Shown: positions 34,086 through 41,994 of the stretch, one piece after another
Layout: each line of letters opens with the position of its first letter
Position numbering within the stretch: position 1 is the stretch's first letter
Assembly (NCBI GenBank): GCA_045586385.1
Contig: JAZNAE010000033.1
Coordinates: 1-64,000, forward strand
Reading direction: 5' to 3'
Length of the DNA: 64,000 bases
Source of the DNA: Suilimivivens sp045586385
GTDB lineage: Bacteria > Bacillota > Clostridia > Lachnospirales > Lachnospiraceae
Position numbers and translations under genes: made by a program
Notes under the pieces: generated by a model
Told to the model about the DNA's origin: nothing
What the model saw: only the letters and a program-made list of their open reading frames with translations
Database searches by the model: none

Positions 34086-34899
34086 AAAAGAATATAAGCA
34101 GTTTGCTCAGATGGAAGCACCTGATTTGTGGGACAGAATAGAAGCAGGATTAAAAGAAAAAGATGTGCCGGAACAGGAAAAAACTGTAGTGGTACAGGAA
34201 AACGGAAATAAGAAGAAATCAGTATTAGCTATCTTTAGAAAATATCAGGCAGTTGCGGCAGCACTCCTTTGCCTTATCATCATGATACCGGCGGTTTTAC
34301 TTATGCGACAGGTGGGAGTAAAGAGCGAAGCGGCAGATTGTGCAAGTGCAGAAATGCCCATGCAGTTTGCAGGGGTAGCGGCAGAAGAGGCACCGGCAGA
34401 GCAAATGACAGCAGAAGAAACAGCGTGTGAAGAATCCGTGCAGGAATTCACGGAAAAAGCAGAATATGAGACAGCGCCTACGGAAGATGCAGCGCCTGCA
34501 GAAGAGTTCATGTTTGCGGAAAATGCATCGTTTGCAGAAGACGTAGCACCGGAAGAAGACTTAGCGGAAAAGGAATCTGCAAGTGAAGAAGCGCTTGATG
34601 TAAAAGGAGAAACTCTGCGAAAAGATAAAGAAGCGGAGAATGAAATTTTAGAGCATGTGGAAGTGAAAATTACCGGAAGAAGTAAATCTTTAGAGGAAAA
34701 TTCACAGGATGAAATGGGAATCATTTATCGTGCACAAGTGCTTGCCTATGCCGGAGAAGAACTTGCGGAAGGCGAAGAAATTACTTTTTTTGTATCTGCA
34801 TATACATCATTTGCCTATAGGAAAGATAAAAAATATGAATTGGATTTGAGAGTGTGTGAAGGAGAAGAATACGCTTATATAGTAGAAACCGTTTATTGA
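34069..34899 (+). CDS. Probable anti-sigma factor, membrane-bound with Glu/Ala-rich region
   Basis: This 276-residue protein has a short cytoplasmic N-terminus (MSRDFEKEYKQFAQMEAPDL), one membrane segment near 64-84, an unusual Ala/Glu/Pro-rich stretch from about 90 to 185, and a C-terminal beta-rich region. The overlap with the sigma gene and the topology suggest it holds the sigma factor at the membrane. The classical zinc anti-sigma motif HxxxCxxC is absent. The acidic stretch is low-complexity and probably extended. The anti-sigma role is inference. Confidence 0.72.
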   Translation: MSRDFEKEYKQFAQMEAPDLWDRIEAGLKEKDVPEQEKTVVVQENGNKKKSVLAIFRKYQAVAAALLCLIIMIPAVLLMRQVGVKSEAADCASAEMPMQFAGVAAEEAPAEQMTAEETACEESVQEFTEKAEYETAPTEDAAPAEEFMFAENASFAEDVAPEEDLAEKESASEEALDVKGETLRKDKEAENEILEHVEVKITGRSKSLEENSQDEMGIIYRAQVLAYAGEELAEGEEITFFVSAYTSFAYRKDKKYELDLRVCEGEEYAYIVETVY

Positions 34900-34914
34900 T
34901 AAATACCGTAAATA

Positions 34915-34945
34915 AAAATACCGTCGCATATAGCGGCGGTATTTT
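34915..34945 (+). terminator. Bidirectional terminator
   Basis: AAAATACCGTCGC and GCGGCGGTATTTT pair around a short ATATA loop. It lies between the plus-strand anti-sigma gene and the minus-strand DUF5684 gene and has A-rich and T-rich flanks for both. Confidence 0.85.
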
Positions 34946-34979
34946 ACATTTGTAAGATTTATTCTTATAAAATATGTAC

Positions 34980-35363
34980 TTACTGGGGACCGATATATTC
35001 CGCCTTGCCGAATCCGAGAATCAGCGTGAAAATGGGGAATAAGAATAAAAGTCCAAAACCAAAGCCCACGCCCTGACCGAATGCGCTTGCAAGCTTAAAG
35101 TACAGCATAATTGCAATGACAAAGTTAACACAGGGTACAAATATAAGTAAGAATAACCAACCATTTCCAAATGCCATGTCAAATAAGCAGTAGATGTTGT
35201 AAAAAGGTACGAGACATGCCCAACCGGGTTTTCCTGCTTTTACAAACATTTTCCACATTGCTACATATACTACAACACATAATATAAGTGCAAAAACCAT
35301 GTAAGCAACGAAAAATGTAGACATGAAAGCGATGGCTGCAGCGTCAACATTAATGCTCTTCAT
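34980..35363 (-). CDS. DUF5684-type small membrane protein
   Basis: A 127-residue minus-strand protein with three to four membrane segments. The central AGKPGWACLVPFYNIYCLFD followed by GNGWLFLLIF is typical of DUF5684 proteins, which have no established function. GGGAGAAA precedes the ATG on the minus strand. Its promoter has a perfect 21-bp palindrome over the -10, so it is probably tightly regulated. It is divergent from leuA. Confidence 0.8.
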   Translation of the reverse strand: MKSINVDAAAIAFMSTFFVAYMVFALILCVVVYVAMWKMFVKAGKPGWACLVPFYNIYCLFDMAFGNGWLFLLIFVPCVNFVIAIMLYFKLASAFGQGVGFGFGLLFLFPIFTLILGFGKAEYIGPQ

Positions 35364-35382
35364 TTTTAATTTCTCCCTTCAT

Positions 35383-35426
35383 TAAGATAACAATGTTATC
35401 TTACATGATAAGAAAAAGAATGTCAA
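35383..35426 (-). promoter_or_regulatory. Promoter with perfect 21-bp palindrome over the -10
   Basis: On the minus strand TTGACA (35426-35421) is followed after 17 bp by TAAGAT as -10. The -10 is part of a palindrome at 35383-35403 with exact 10-bp arms TAAGATAACA/TGTTATCTTA around a single A. A dimeric repressor bound there would shut the DUF5684 gene off. The regulator is not identifiable nearby. Confidence 0.65.
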
Positions 35427-35428
35427 TT

Positions 35429-35460
35429 TATGTATATAATTAATTATGTATATAATTAAT
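35429..35460. repeat. Tandem direct repeat, 16 bp x 2
   Basis: TATGTATATAATTAAT occurs twice back to back (35429-35444 and 35445-35460) between the DUF5684 promoter and the leuA leader. Direct repeats of this spacing suit AraC-type regulators, and the leuA product itself carries an AraC domain. The AT-rich composition also allows a chance or curved-DNA explanation. Confidence 0.7.
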
Positions 35461-35607
35461 AAATACAAATAAAATATGTGCGGAAAAGAGCGTGAAACAC
35501 AAGATAAATAAAAATAAATCAATAAAATTGATTAAAATCACTCCTTGATAACATCAAGAAAGTATGATAATATTTAATCTGTCAACAGAATAAAGATGAA
35601 AATGCAA

Positions 35608-35880
35608 AGAAGAGGAATAGTAACTTGATGCGGGAAATCAGAGAACTGCCGGGTGGTGAGAGGCAGTCAGAAGCAGAAAGTGAACTCACCTTGGAGCAGC
35701 CGGCTGAAGACCTGTCCATGTAAATCATAGGTTGTGTAGGTGCGGACGGAAATTCCCACCGTAAGAAGGGAGGGGCATGTAAGTGCCTGTGAGTGCACAG
35801 CGTAAGTTGTGAAGTAGAGTGGTACCGCGTAAGGAAATTGCGTCTCTATGAAATGGAAAACATTTCATGGAGATTTTTTA
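35608..35880 (+). ncRNA. T-box leader (leucine, CUC specifier)
   Basis: The conserved T-box AGAGTGGTACCGCG is at 35816-35829, with UGGU to pair with the tRNA acceptor end. Upstream is a stem I region with GTGAACTCACC, where CTC (35685-35687) is the likely specifier codon. Downstream is a 12-bp terminator stem (35844-35872) with loop GAAAA and a T run. Uncharged tRNA-Leu should stabilise the antiterminator and switch on leuA. The CUC reading agrees with the leucine-pathway gene downstream. Confidence 0.92.
35844..35879 (+). terminator. T-box terminator hairpin
   Basis: CTCTATGAAATG and CATTTCATGGAG pair over 12 bp (one G-T) around GAAAA and end in ATTTTTTTA. This is the OFF structure of the leucine T-box. 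Confidence 0.9.
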
Positions 35881-35934
35881 ATGTAATTTATTTTGTTTTC
35901 GTGTATGATAGAACAGAATGTGGAGGATGAAAAA

Positions 35935-37932
35935 ATGAATGTAGCACAGAAATACGGAAAATCTTATTTTATGCCCCCGGTGACAACCTATGACTGGGTG
36001 AAGAAGGATACGATTGACAAGGCACCGATTTGGTGTAGTGTGGACTTGCGTGACGGAAATCAGGCATTGATTGAGCCCATGAGTCTGGAAGAAAAATTAC
36101 AGTTTTTTGAGATGCTGGTAAAAATCGGATTTAAGGAAATTGAAGTGGGATTTCCCGCAGCTTCCGAAACAGAGTACAATTTTATACGTGCTTTGATTGA
36201 GAGAAATATGATTCCTGAAGATGTAACCATTCAGGTGCTGACACAGGCGAGAGAACATATTATTAAGAAGACCTTTGAGGCTGTAAAGGGTGCCCCTCAT
36301 GCCATTATACATCTGTATAATTCTACATCTGTGGCACAGAGAGAACAGGTTTTCAGAAAGAGTAAGGAAGAGGTAAAGCAGATTGCCATAGACGGTGCGA
36401 AATTATTAAAGAAGCTGGCTGATGAAACAGACGGTAACTTTACCTTTGAATACAGTCCGGAAAGTTTCCCGGGAACAGAAGTGGACTATGCCCTTGATGT
36501 ATGTAATGCGGTGCTGGATGTATGGAAACCGGTGAAAGAGAATAAGGTAATCATCAATATTCCTACAACCGTGCAGATTGCAATGCCACATGTGTTTGCA
36601 TGTCAGGTGGAATATTTCCATAAAAATTTGAAGTACAGAGATGCTGTGAATATCAGTGTGCATCCTCATAATGACAGAGGCTGTGGTGTCAGTGACGCAG
36701 AGCTTGGCGTTTTGGCCGGTGCTGACAGAGTAGAAGGTACTTTGTTCGGAAACGGAGAGAGAACCGGCAACGTAGACATTATCACAGTAGCTATGAATAT
36801 GATTTGTCATGGTGTAGAATCAGGACTTGATTTTACCAATATTACGGAAATCCGTGAAGTTTATGAAACACTTACGGGAATGAAGGTTTACGAGCGTACG
36901 CCTTATGCCGGTGACCTTGTATTTACCGCTTTCTCTGGCTCCCATCAGGATGCAATATCCAAGGGAATGGCATGGTGGAAGGATGGAAAGAGCAGCGGAC
37001 GCTGGGATGTTCCTTATCTGCCTATCGATCCTCAGGATTTGGGACGTGAATATGAATCCGATGTAATCCGTATCAACAGCCAGTCCGGTAAGGGTGGCAT
37101 TGCCTTTATCTTAAAGCAGAACTTTGGTATGTCCCTGCCTGATAAGATGAAAGAAGAAGTGGGCTATCTGATGAAGAGTGTTTCTGATAAGAAGCACAGT
37201 GAACTTGCACCTTCTGATGTTTATCAGATTTTTAAAGATAACTATATTGATCAGAGAGAAATCTTTAATGTGCCCGAATGTCACTTTAAGCAGATAGAGG
37301 GCGGTATTACTGCTGAAGTAACCATTGAACAGAATAAAGAAAGAAGAGTCATTGAGACTTCCGGTAACGGTCGTCTGGATGCTGTCAGCAATGCAATTAA
37401 ACTGTATTTCGGTATCAGTTATGAACTTTCTGTTTATGAAGAACATGCGGTATCCAGAGGCTCTTCCTCCAAAGCAGCAGCCTATGTTGGCATTGTGAAA
37501 GACGGAAAAATGTACTGGGGCGTGGGTATTGACGAGGATATCATCAAGAGCTCCATCGCGGCACTTGTCTCTGCAGGGAATAAATTAACGCAAAGTGAGA
37601 ACATTAAAGAAGGCAGGGAAGAACGCATCGTTGACATCATGAACTATGTGAGAAATCACTATAAAGATGTTACATTGGATGAACTTGCAGACAATTTTAA
37701 TTTGTCTAAACCATATTTGTCTAAATATATTAAGGAAAATGCCGGAATTACCTTCCAGGAGGCGGTAAAGAAGGCAAGAATGAAAAAAGCAAGAGCTATG
37801 CTTAAGGAATCAAATCAGACGGTAGAAAGTATAGCTGCCTATGTAGGATATGAAAACGTAGAGCATTTCAACCGTTTGTTTAAAAAGTCATACGGAATGA
37901 CACCTATTCAGTTCCGCAGGGAAAGCAGATAA
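35935..37932 (+). CDS. leuA: 2-isopropylmalate synthase with C-terminal AraC-type DNA-binding domain
   Basis: This 665-residue fusion starts with a complete LeuA: DLRDGNQAL near 38, metal motif HPHNDRG near 243, GNGERTGNVD near 272, and the leucine-sensing regulatory domain at about 440-555. Residues 562-665 form an AraC-type domain with two helix-turn-helix units (VTLDELADNFNLSKPYLSKY and ESIAAYVGYENVEHFNRLFK) and the family end KKSYGMTPIQFRR. The frame is continuous. LeuA condenses acetyl-CoA with 2-oxoisovalerate, the first leucine step. The extra domain suggests a leucine-sensing enzyme that also binds DNA. ATG 35935 follows GGAGG; the gene lies under a leucine T-box. No leuBCD genes are adjacent. 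Confidence 0.92.
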   Translation: MNVAQKYGKSYFMPPVTTYDWVKKDTIDKAPIWCSVDLRDGNQALIEPMSLEEKLQFFEMLVKIGFKEIEVGFPAASETEYNFIRALIERNMIPEDVTIQVLTQAREHIIKKTFEAVKGAPHAIIHLYNSTSVAQREQVFRKSKEEVKQIAIDGAKLLKKLADETDGNFTFEYSPESFPGTEVDYALDVCNAVLDVWKPVKENKVIINIPTTVQIAMPHVFACQVEYFHKNLKYRDAVNISVHPHNDRGCGVSDAELGVLAGADRVEGTLFGNGERTGNVDIITVAMNMICHGVESGLDFTNITEIREVYETLTGMKVYERTPYAGDLVFTAFSGSHQDAISKGMAWWKDGKSSGRWDVPYLPIDPQDLGREYESDVIRINSQSGKGGIAFILKQNFGMSLPDKMKEEVGYLMKSVSDKKHSELAPSDVYQIFKDNYIDQREIFNVPECHFKQIEGGITAEVTIEQNKERRVIETSGNGRLDAVSNAIKLYFGISYELSVYEEHAVSRGSSSKAAAYVGIVKDGKMYWGVGIDEDIIKSSIAALVSAGNKLTQSENIKEGREERIVDIMNYVRNHYKDVTLDELADNFNLSKPYLSKYIKENAGITFQEAVKKARMKKARAMLKESNQTVESIAAYVGYENVEHFNRLFKKSYGMTPIQFRRESR

Positions 37933-37951
37933 CCACAGAGAGGAACTTCAG

Positions 37952-39091
37952 ATGATTATCAAAAATGCTGCCGTGTATACACCGGAAGGGAAATTTGAAG
38001 AAAAAGATATTATCATTAGCAAAGATATCTTTGCGGAAAACGCAGAAACAGGTGAAGAGGTAATAAATGCACAGGGATATTATGCGATTCCGGGACTTAC
38101 GGATATTCATTTTCACGGCTGCGCGGGGTATGATTTTTGTGACGGAGAGGTAGAGGCAATCCACAAGATTGCCTCTTTTCAAGCAAAAAGGGGTGTGACA
38201 GGGATTGTTCCCGCTACCATGACCTTGGATGAGGATACGTTGCTTAAGGTCTGCAAGTCGGCAACTGTTTTTCAAAAAGCACAGACGCAAGGGAAATATA
38301 ATAAAAGTGCTGTTTTGTGTGGAATTTATATGGAAGGTCCTTTTGTTGCCGGAGAAAAGAAAGGTGCACAGAATGCAGCGTATATTAAATCTCCGGATAA
38401 GAGACTGTTTGATACGATGCAAAATTCTTGTAACGGTTTGATTAAAATCGTAACGGTTGCACCGGAGAGAGAAGGAGCCTTGGATTTTATTCGGGCAAAG
38501 AGCAAAGAAGTAATTATCTCTATTGCTCATACCAAAGCAGATTATGATACGGCACTTACAGCTTTTGAAAACGGTGCGAGCCATGTGACCCATTTGTATA
38601 ATGCCATGGAGCCGTTTTCTCACAGGCATCCCGGTGTAATCGGTGCGGCGGCAGATGCAGGAGCAGATATAGAACTGATTTGTGATGGAGTGCATGTCCA
38701 TCCGGCGGTGGTGCGCACAACCATAAAAATGATTGGGGAAGACCATGTTATATTTGTCAGTGACAGTATGCGTGGGGCGGGATTGCCGGAGGGCATTTAC
38801 AGCCTTGGTAGGCAGGAGGTCAAAGTGTGCGGTAATAAAGCAACATTGCCGGACGGTACAATTGCAGGTTCCGTGAAGAGTCTTATGGACTGCATGAAGA
38901 CAGCCGTTAGGGAGATGGATATTCCGCTGGAAACGGCAGTGAAATGTGCAGCGGTTAACCCGGCAAAAAGAATCGGAATTTATGAGTGGTGCGGAAGTAT
39001 TGAGCCGGGAAAGATGGCCAATCTTGTGCTACTGGATAAAGAGAACTTAGAGGTGCAGAAAGTTTTTCTGAAAGGACAGGAATTGTTTTAA
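37952..39091 (+). CDS. nagA: N-acetylglucosamine-6-phosphate deacetylase
   Basis: This 379-residue amidohydrolase removes acetate from GlcNAc-6-phosphate in amino-sugar breakdown and wall recycling. Landmarks are LTDIHFHGCAGYDF, the Glu in GIYMEGPFVAGEKKGAQNA, SIAHTKADYDTA, and HVTHLYNAMEPFSHRHPG with metal and substrate ligands, then FVSDSM with the catalytic Asp. It begins 19 bp after leuA without a visible terminator, so it may be cotranscribed under the T-box. No nagB or transporter is adjacent. Confidence 0.93.
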   Translation: MIIKNAAVYTPEGKFEEKDIIISKDIFAENAETGEEVINAQGYYAIPGLTDIHFHGCAGYDFCDGEVEAIHKIASFQAKRGVTGIVPATMTLDEDTLLKVCKSATVFQKAQTQGKYNKSAVLCGIYMEGPFVAGEKKGAQNAAYIKSPDKRLFDTMQNSCNGLIKIVTVAPEREGALDFIRAKSKEVIISIAHTKADYDTALTAFENGASHVTHLYNAMEPFSHRHPGVIGAAADAGADIELICDGVHVHPAVVRTTIKMIGEDHVIFVSDSMRGAGLPEGIYSLGRQEVKVCGNKATLPDGTIAGSVKSLMDCMKTAVREMDIPLETAVKCAAVNPAKRIGIYEWCGSIEPGKMANLVLLDKENLEVQKVFLKGQELF

Positions 39092-39161
39092 CTTTTTTAT
39101 TGAAAAAGAAGCTTATTTCATGTACAATAAGGAAAGTGATTGACAGAAAGGAAGCATGATT

Positions 39162-39281
39162 ATGGAATTCTTTTTATTGGCAGGCGGTTTAGTAATTATT
39201 ATAGTACCCGTAGTAATCGCAGTGGTTGCTTCCGTAGTTTCGGCAGTGGCTGCTGAGCAGGATGATGCATCCGAACAGTAA
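39162..39281 (+). CDS. 39-residue single-pass membrane micro-protein
   Basis: MEFFLLAGGL opens a hydrophobic segment of about 27 residues that ends before an acidic tail (AEQDDASEQ). AAAGGA at 39147-39152 lies 9 bases before ATG 39162 (a second ATG at 39156 is too close). The ribosome site, the membrane-like composition, and the terminator 25 bases after the stop support a real gene. Function unknown. Confidence 0.6.
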   Translation: MEFFLLAGGLVIIIVPVVIAVVASVVSAVAAEQDDASEQ

Positions 39282-39306
39282 ATAGTCTTATAAGTAAGAA
39301 GCAGGG

Positions 39307-39336
39307 AAGGCGTGTTCGTAGGAATGCGCCTTTTTA
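39307..39336 (+). terminator. Intrinsic terminator after the micro-protein
   Basis: AAGGCGTGTTC and GAATGCGCCTT pair over 11 bp (two wobbles) around GTAG and are followed by TTT and T-rich DNA. Confidence 0.8.
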
Positions 39337-39437
39337 TAAATTTTTTAGATTCCTTTAGACCTACTTAATTGATTTTGTGAAAAAATGGAAGTAGGATATA
39401 AACAGTGAAATTTTGAATCTGAAAGGTGTGACCGAGT

Positions 39438-39830
39438 GTGAGAGAGAAATTATACAGATTTATGATAGGAAGATATGGAAATGACAGATTGAACCGGTTT
39501 TTGTTGGCGATATCCATGGCATGTCTCGTGATATCCCTGTTCGGACCGAGGATTTTTTATCTGCTTGCAATAGCAATTCTGGTGTATGTTTATTTCCGGA
39601 TGTTTTCAAGAAATATCTATAAAAGAACAATGGAAAATAATTTTTATATGAGATATGAATACAAGGTAAAGCAATACTTTGCAACCTTAAAGAGGGATAT
39701 GAACCAGAGAAAGACGCATCACATTTACAGATGTCCTTCTTGCAGACAGAAAATCAGGATTCCGAGAGGAAAAGGAAGAATAGAAATCAGATGTCCGAAA
39801 TGTAGTCAGACCTTTATTAAGAAAAGCTGA
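39438..39830 (+). CDS. Small membrane protein with C-terminal zinc ribbon
   Basis: A 130-residue protein with two adjacent membrane segments (about 20-55) and a C-terminal zinc ribbon, CPSC and CPKC about 18 residues apart. The start is GTG 39438 with AAAGGTG at 39422. It sits 12 bp before a DUF5685 gene, which in turn overlaps a DnaJ-domain gene, so the three form one unit. Function unknown; the zinc finger may be a folding or protein-contact site. Confidence 0.75.
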   Translation: MREKLYRFMIGRYGNDRLNRFLLAISMACLVISLFGPRIFYLLAIAILVYVYFRMFSRNIYKRTMENNFYMRYEYKVKQYFATLKRDMNQRKTHHIYRCPSCRQKIRIPRGKGRIEIRCPKCSQTFIKKS

Positions 39831-39842
39831 TAGGAGAAATTT

Positions 39843-40691
39843 ATGTTTGGATATGTCATTATTAATAAGGGGGATATGAAGTTTAAGGAGTTTGATGTTT
39901 ACCAGTCGTATTATTGTGGCCTTTGCCGTGCACTGAAAGAACGTCACGGTGTGCTTGGACAAATGAGTCTTACCTACGATATGACATTTCTGGTGATGTT
40001 ACTTACCAGCTTATATGAACCGGAGACAAAGACGGATAAGACCAAATGCATTGCCCATCCTTTTGAGAAGCATCAAACCAGACGCAATGATTATTCCGAT
40101 TACGGGGCGGATATGAATGTGCTTTTCACATATTATAAATGTCTGGATGATTGGAATGATGATAAAAAAATAGTAAAGCTTGCCTACAGTAAGTTAATGA
40201 AAGGTGCCTATGCGAGAATTGGTTCGGCATATGCACAAAAAGTGAAAAAAATTGACAACCTGATGCGTGAGTTTTCCCGTAAGGAAAAAAACGGTAATGA
40301 AGATATCGATCAATTGGCAGGCTTGTTTGGTGAAGTGATGGGAGAAATCTTTGCTGTCAGGGAAGATGAATGGGCAGAGAATCTGCGGATGCTCGGAAGA
40401 TATTTGGGGAAATATATTTATTTGCTGGATGCCTATGAGGACGTGGAAGAGGATATTAAGAAAAACCGGTTTAATCCTTTCAAGAAGAGATGGGAAAATC
40501 CGGACTTTGACGAGGAAGTAAAGACGATATTGACCATGATGATGGCGGGATGCTCGCAGGAATTTGAGAAGCTTCCCATCATTGAAAATATTGAAATTCT
40601 TCGGAATATTCTCTATTCCGGAGTGTGGTACCGCTATGATGCGGTGCGCGAAAAGAGAGAAGTAAAGGGACAGGGAACAGAAAATGCGTGA
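39843..40691 (+). CDS. DUF5685-family protein
   Basis: This 282-residue, mostly helical protein begins MFGYVIINKGDMKFKEFD and has YYCGLCRALKERHG near 24-37, the pattern of DUF5685. A later LLDAYEDVEEDIKKNRFNPF contains an acidic cluster that could bind metal. Lactobacillales and Clostridia carry it beside a DnaJ-like gene, as here, where the stop overlaps the next start by 8 bp. No activity is known to me. Confidence 0.8.
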   Translation: MFGYVIINKGDMKFKEFDVYQSYYCGLCRALKERHGVLGQMSLTYDMTFLVMLLTSLYEPETKTDKTKCIAHPFEKHQTRRNDYSDYGADMNVLFTYYKCLDDWNDDKKIVKLAYSKLMKGAYARIGSAYAQKVKKIDNLMREFSRKEKNGNEDIDQLAGLFGEVMGEIFAVREDEWAENLRMLGRYLGKYIYLLDAYEDVEEDIKKNRFNPFKKRWENPDFDEEVKTILTMMMAGCSQEFEKLPIIENIEILRNILYSGVWYRYDAVREKREVKGQGTENA

Positions 40692-41460
40692 TCCTTATCA
40701 GATTCTTGGTATCAGTAGGGATGCCACGGAGGAAGAAATTAAAAAAGCATATAAATCACTGAGCAGGAAATATCATCCGGATGCCAATATCAATAATCCC
40801 AATAAAGATAAAGCGGAAGAGATGTTTAAGGAAATCCAGCAGGCGTACCAGCAAATTATGAAGGAGAGAACGGAAGGATACCGTTATCAGGGAAATTACG
40901 GATCGTCAGGAGGCTATGGTTACGGAAACGGAGCCGGTACCGGTACCGGAAACGGTGGTTATTATGGTGACTTTAAGGACTTTGAGGATTTTTTTGGCAG
41001 CTTTGGCGGTTTTGGAAACTTTGGTGGTTTTGGCACTTATGGAAGCGGAAATACAGGATATGAAGAAGACAGCCACTTACGGGCAGCAGGTAACTATATC
41101 CGCAATGGTTATTATAAGGAAGCAAGGACCGTGCTCGATGGTATGCCGGAGAGCGGACGGAATGCCAGATGGTATTATTATAGTGCCATTGCCCATGCAC
41201 AACTTGGTAATCAGGTGATAGCATTAGAACACGCGAAACGTGCACAGGCATTAGATCCCGGCAACAGTGATTACAGAAACTTGGTTTACCAGTTCGAAAA
41301 TGGTGGTACATGGTACAGACAAAGGCAGTATACTTATGGAAGACCTTATTCGGGAGGCGGTAACCTTTGTGTAAAATTATGTATTGCCAATTTGCTTTGT
41401 AACATGTGCTGTGGCGGTGGTGGTATGTGTTGCGGCGGAGCACCATACTACCGGTTTTAA
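40684..41460 (+). CDS. DnaJ-domain protein with Gly-rich and Cys-rich regions
   Basis: A 258-residue J-protein. The J domain (1-65) has HPD at 31-33. A Gly/Tyr/Phe-rich stretch (about 75-125) follows, then two TPR-like helices (NYIRNGYYKEARTVLDGMPE). The C-terminus is Cys-rich (CVKLCIANLLCNMCC). It lacks the DnaJ zinc domain and is not the general DnaJ. It should recruit an Hsp70 to a local client; the overlapping DUF5685 protein is the likeliest. Confidence 0.87.
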   Translation: MRDPYQILGISRDATEEEIKKAYKSLSRKYHPDANINNPNKDKAEEMFKEIQQAYQQIMKERTEGYRYQGNYGSSGGYGYGNGAGTGTGNGGYYGDFKDFEDFFGSFGGFGNFGGFGTYGSGNTGYEEDSHLRAAGNYIRNGYYKEARTVLDGMPESGRNARWYYYSAIAHAQLGNQVIALEHAKRAQALDPGNSDYRNLVYQFENGGTWYRQRQYTYGRPYSGGGNLCVKLCIANLLCNMCCGGGGMCCGGAPYYRF

Positions 41461-41494
41461 GTGACTTAATGGCAGATACAAATGAGGAGGGGCT

Positions 41495-41983
41495 ATGGCA
41501 AAGAGCAAAGAAATAAAAACAAATGCCATGCGTATTTTGGAGAAAGAAAAAATATCTTTTAAGCAATACACTTATGAGTGTGAAGAATTTATTGACGGCA
41601 TTCAGATTGCAGATAAATTATCTCAGCCTCATGAAAAGGTATATAAGACATTAGTTACCGTGGGAAACAGTAAAAATTATTTTGTGTTTGTGATTCCTAT
41701 TGAAGAAGAACTTGACTTAAAGAAAGCAGCAAAGAGTGTGGGCGAAAAAGCGGTATCTATGATTCCTGTGAAGGATATCAATCAGATTACGGGATACATC
41801 AGAGGCGGCTGCACTGCGGTAGGAATGAAAAAACAATATATGACCAGAATCGATGAGAGGGCAAAAAAACAAGTGACTATCATAGTCAGTGGCGGCAGGA
41901 TTGGCTCTCAGATTGAACTGAAGCCGGATGATTTATTAAAAGCGTGTAAGGGAGAATATGCTGATATTATTGCAGAAAGATAA
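41495..41983 (+). CDS. ybaK: Cys-tRNA(Pro)/Cys-tRNA(Cys) deacylase, YbaK type
   Basis: The 162-residue product is a free-standing trans-editing enzyme of the YbaK/EbsC group that clears mischarged tRNA. Features are the Lys in VYKTLVTVG, KKAAKSVGEKAVSMIPVKDI, and the C-terminal GGRIGSQIELKPDDLL. GAGGAGG precedes the ATG. It lies 11 bp before mtnA and may be in the same transcript. Confidence 0.9.
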   Translation: MAKSKEIKTNAMRILEKEKISFKQYTYECEEFIDGIQIADKLSQPHEKVYKTLVTVGNSKNYFVFVIPIEEELDLKKAAKSVGEKAVSMIPVKDINQITGYIRGGCTAVGMKKQYMTRIDERAKKQVTIIVSGGRIGSQIELKPDDLLKACKGEYADIIAER

Positions 41984-41994
41984 GGAGACTTACT

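Noticed and set aside
34245..34724. 159-residue open frame on the minus strand
   Set aside because: It mirrors the Glu/Ala-rich codons of the anti-sigma gene; its Ser/Ala-rich composition is a codon-bias artefact and it lacks a ribosome site.
37904..38746. 280-residue open frame on the minus strand inside nagA
   Set aside because: Complete overlap with nagA, Cys/His/Ile-rich random composition and no supporting signal.
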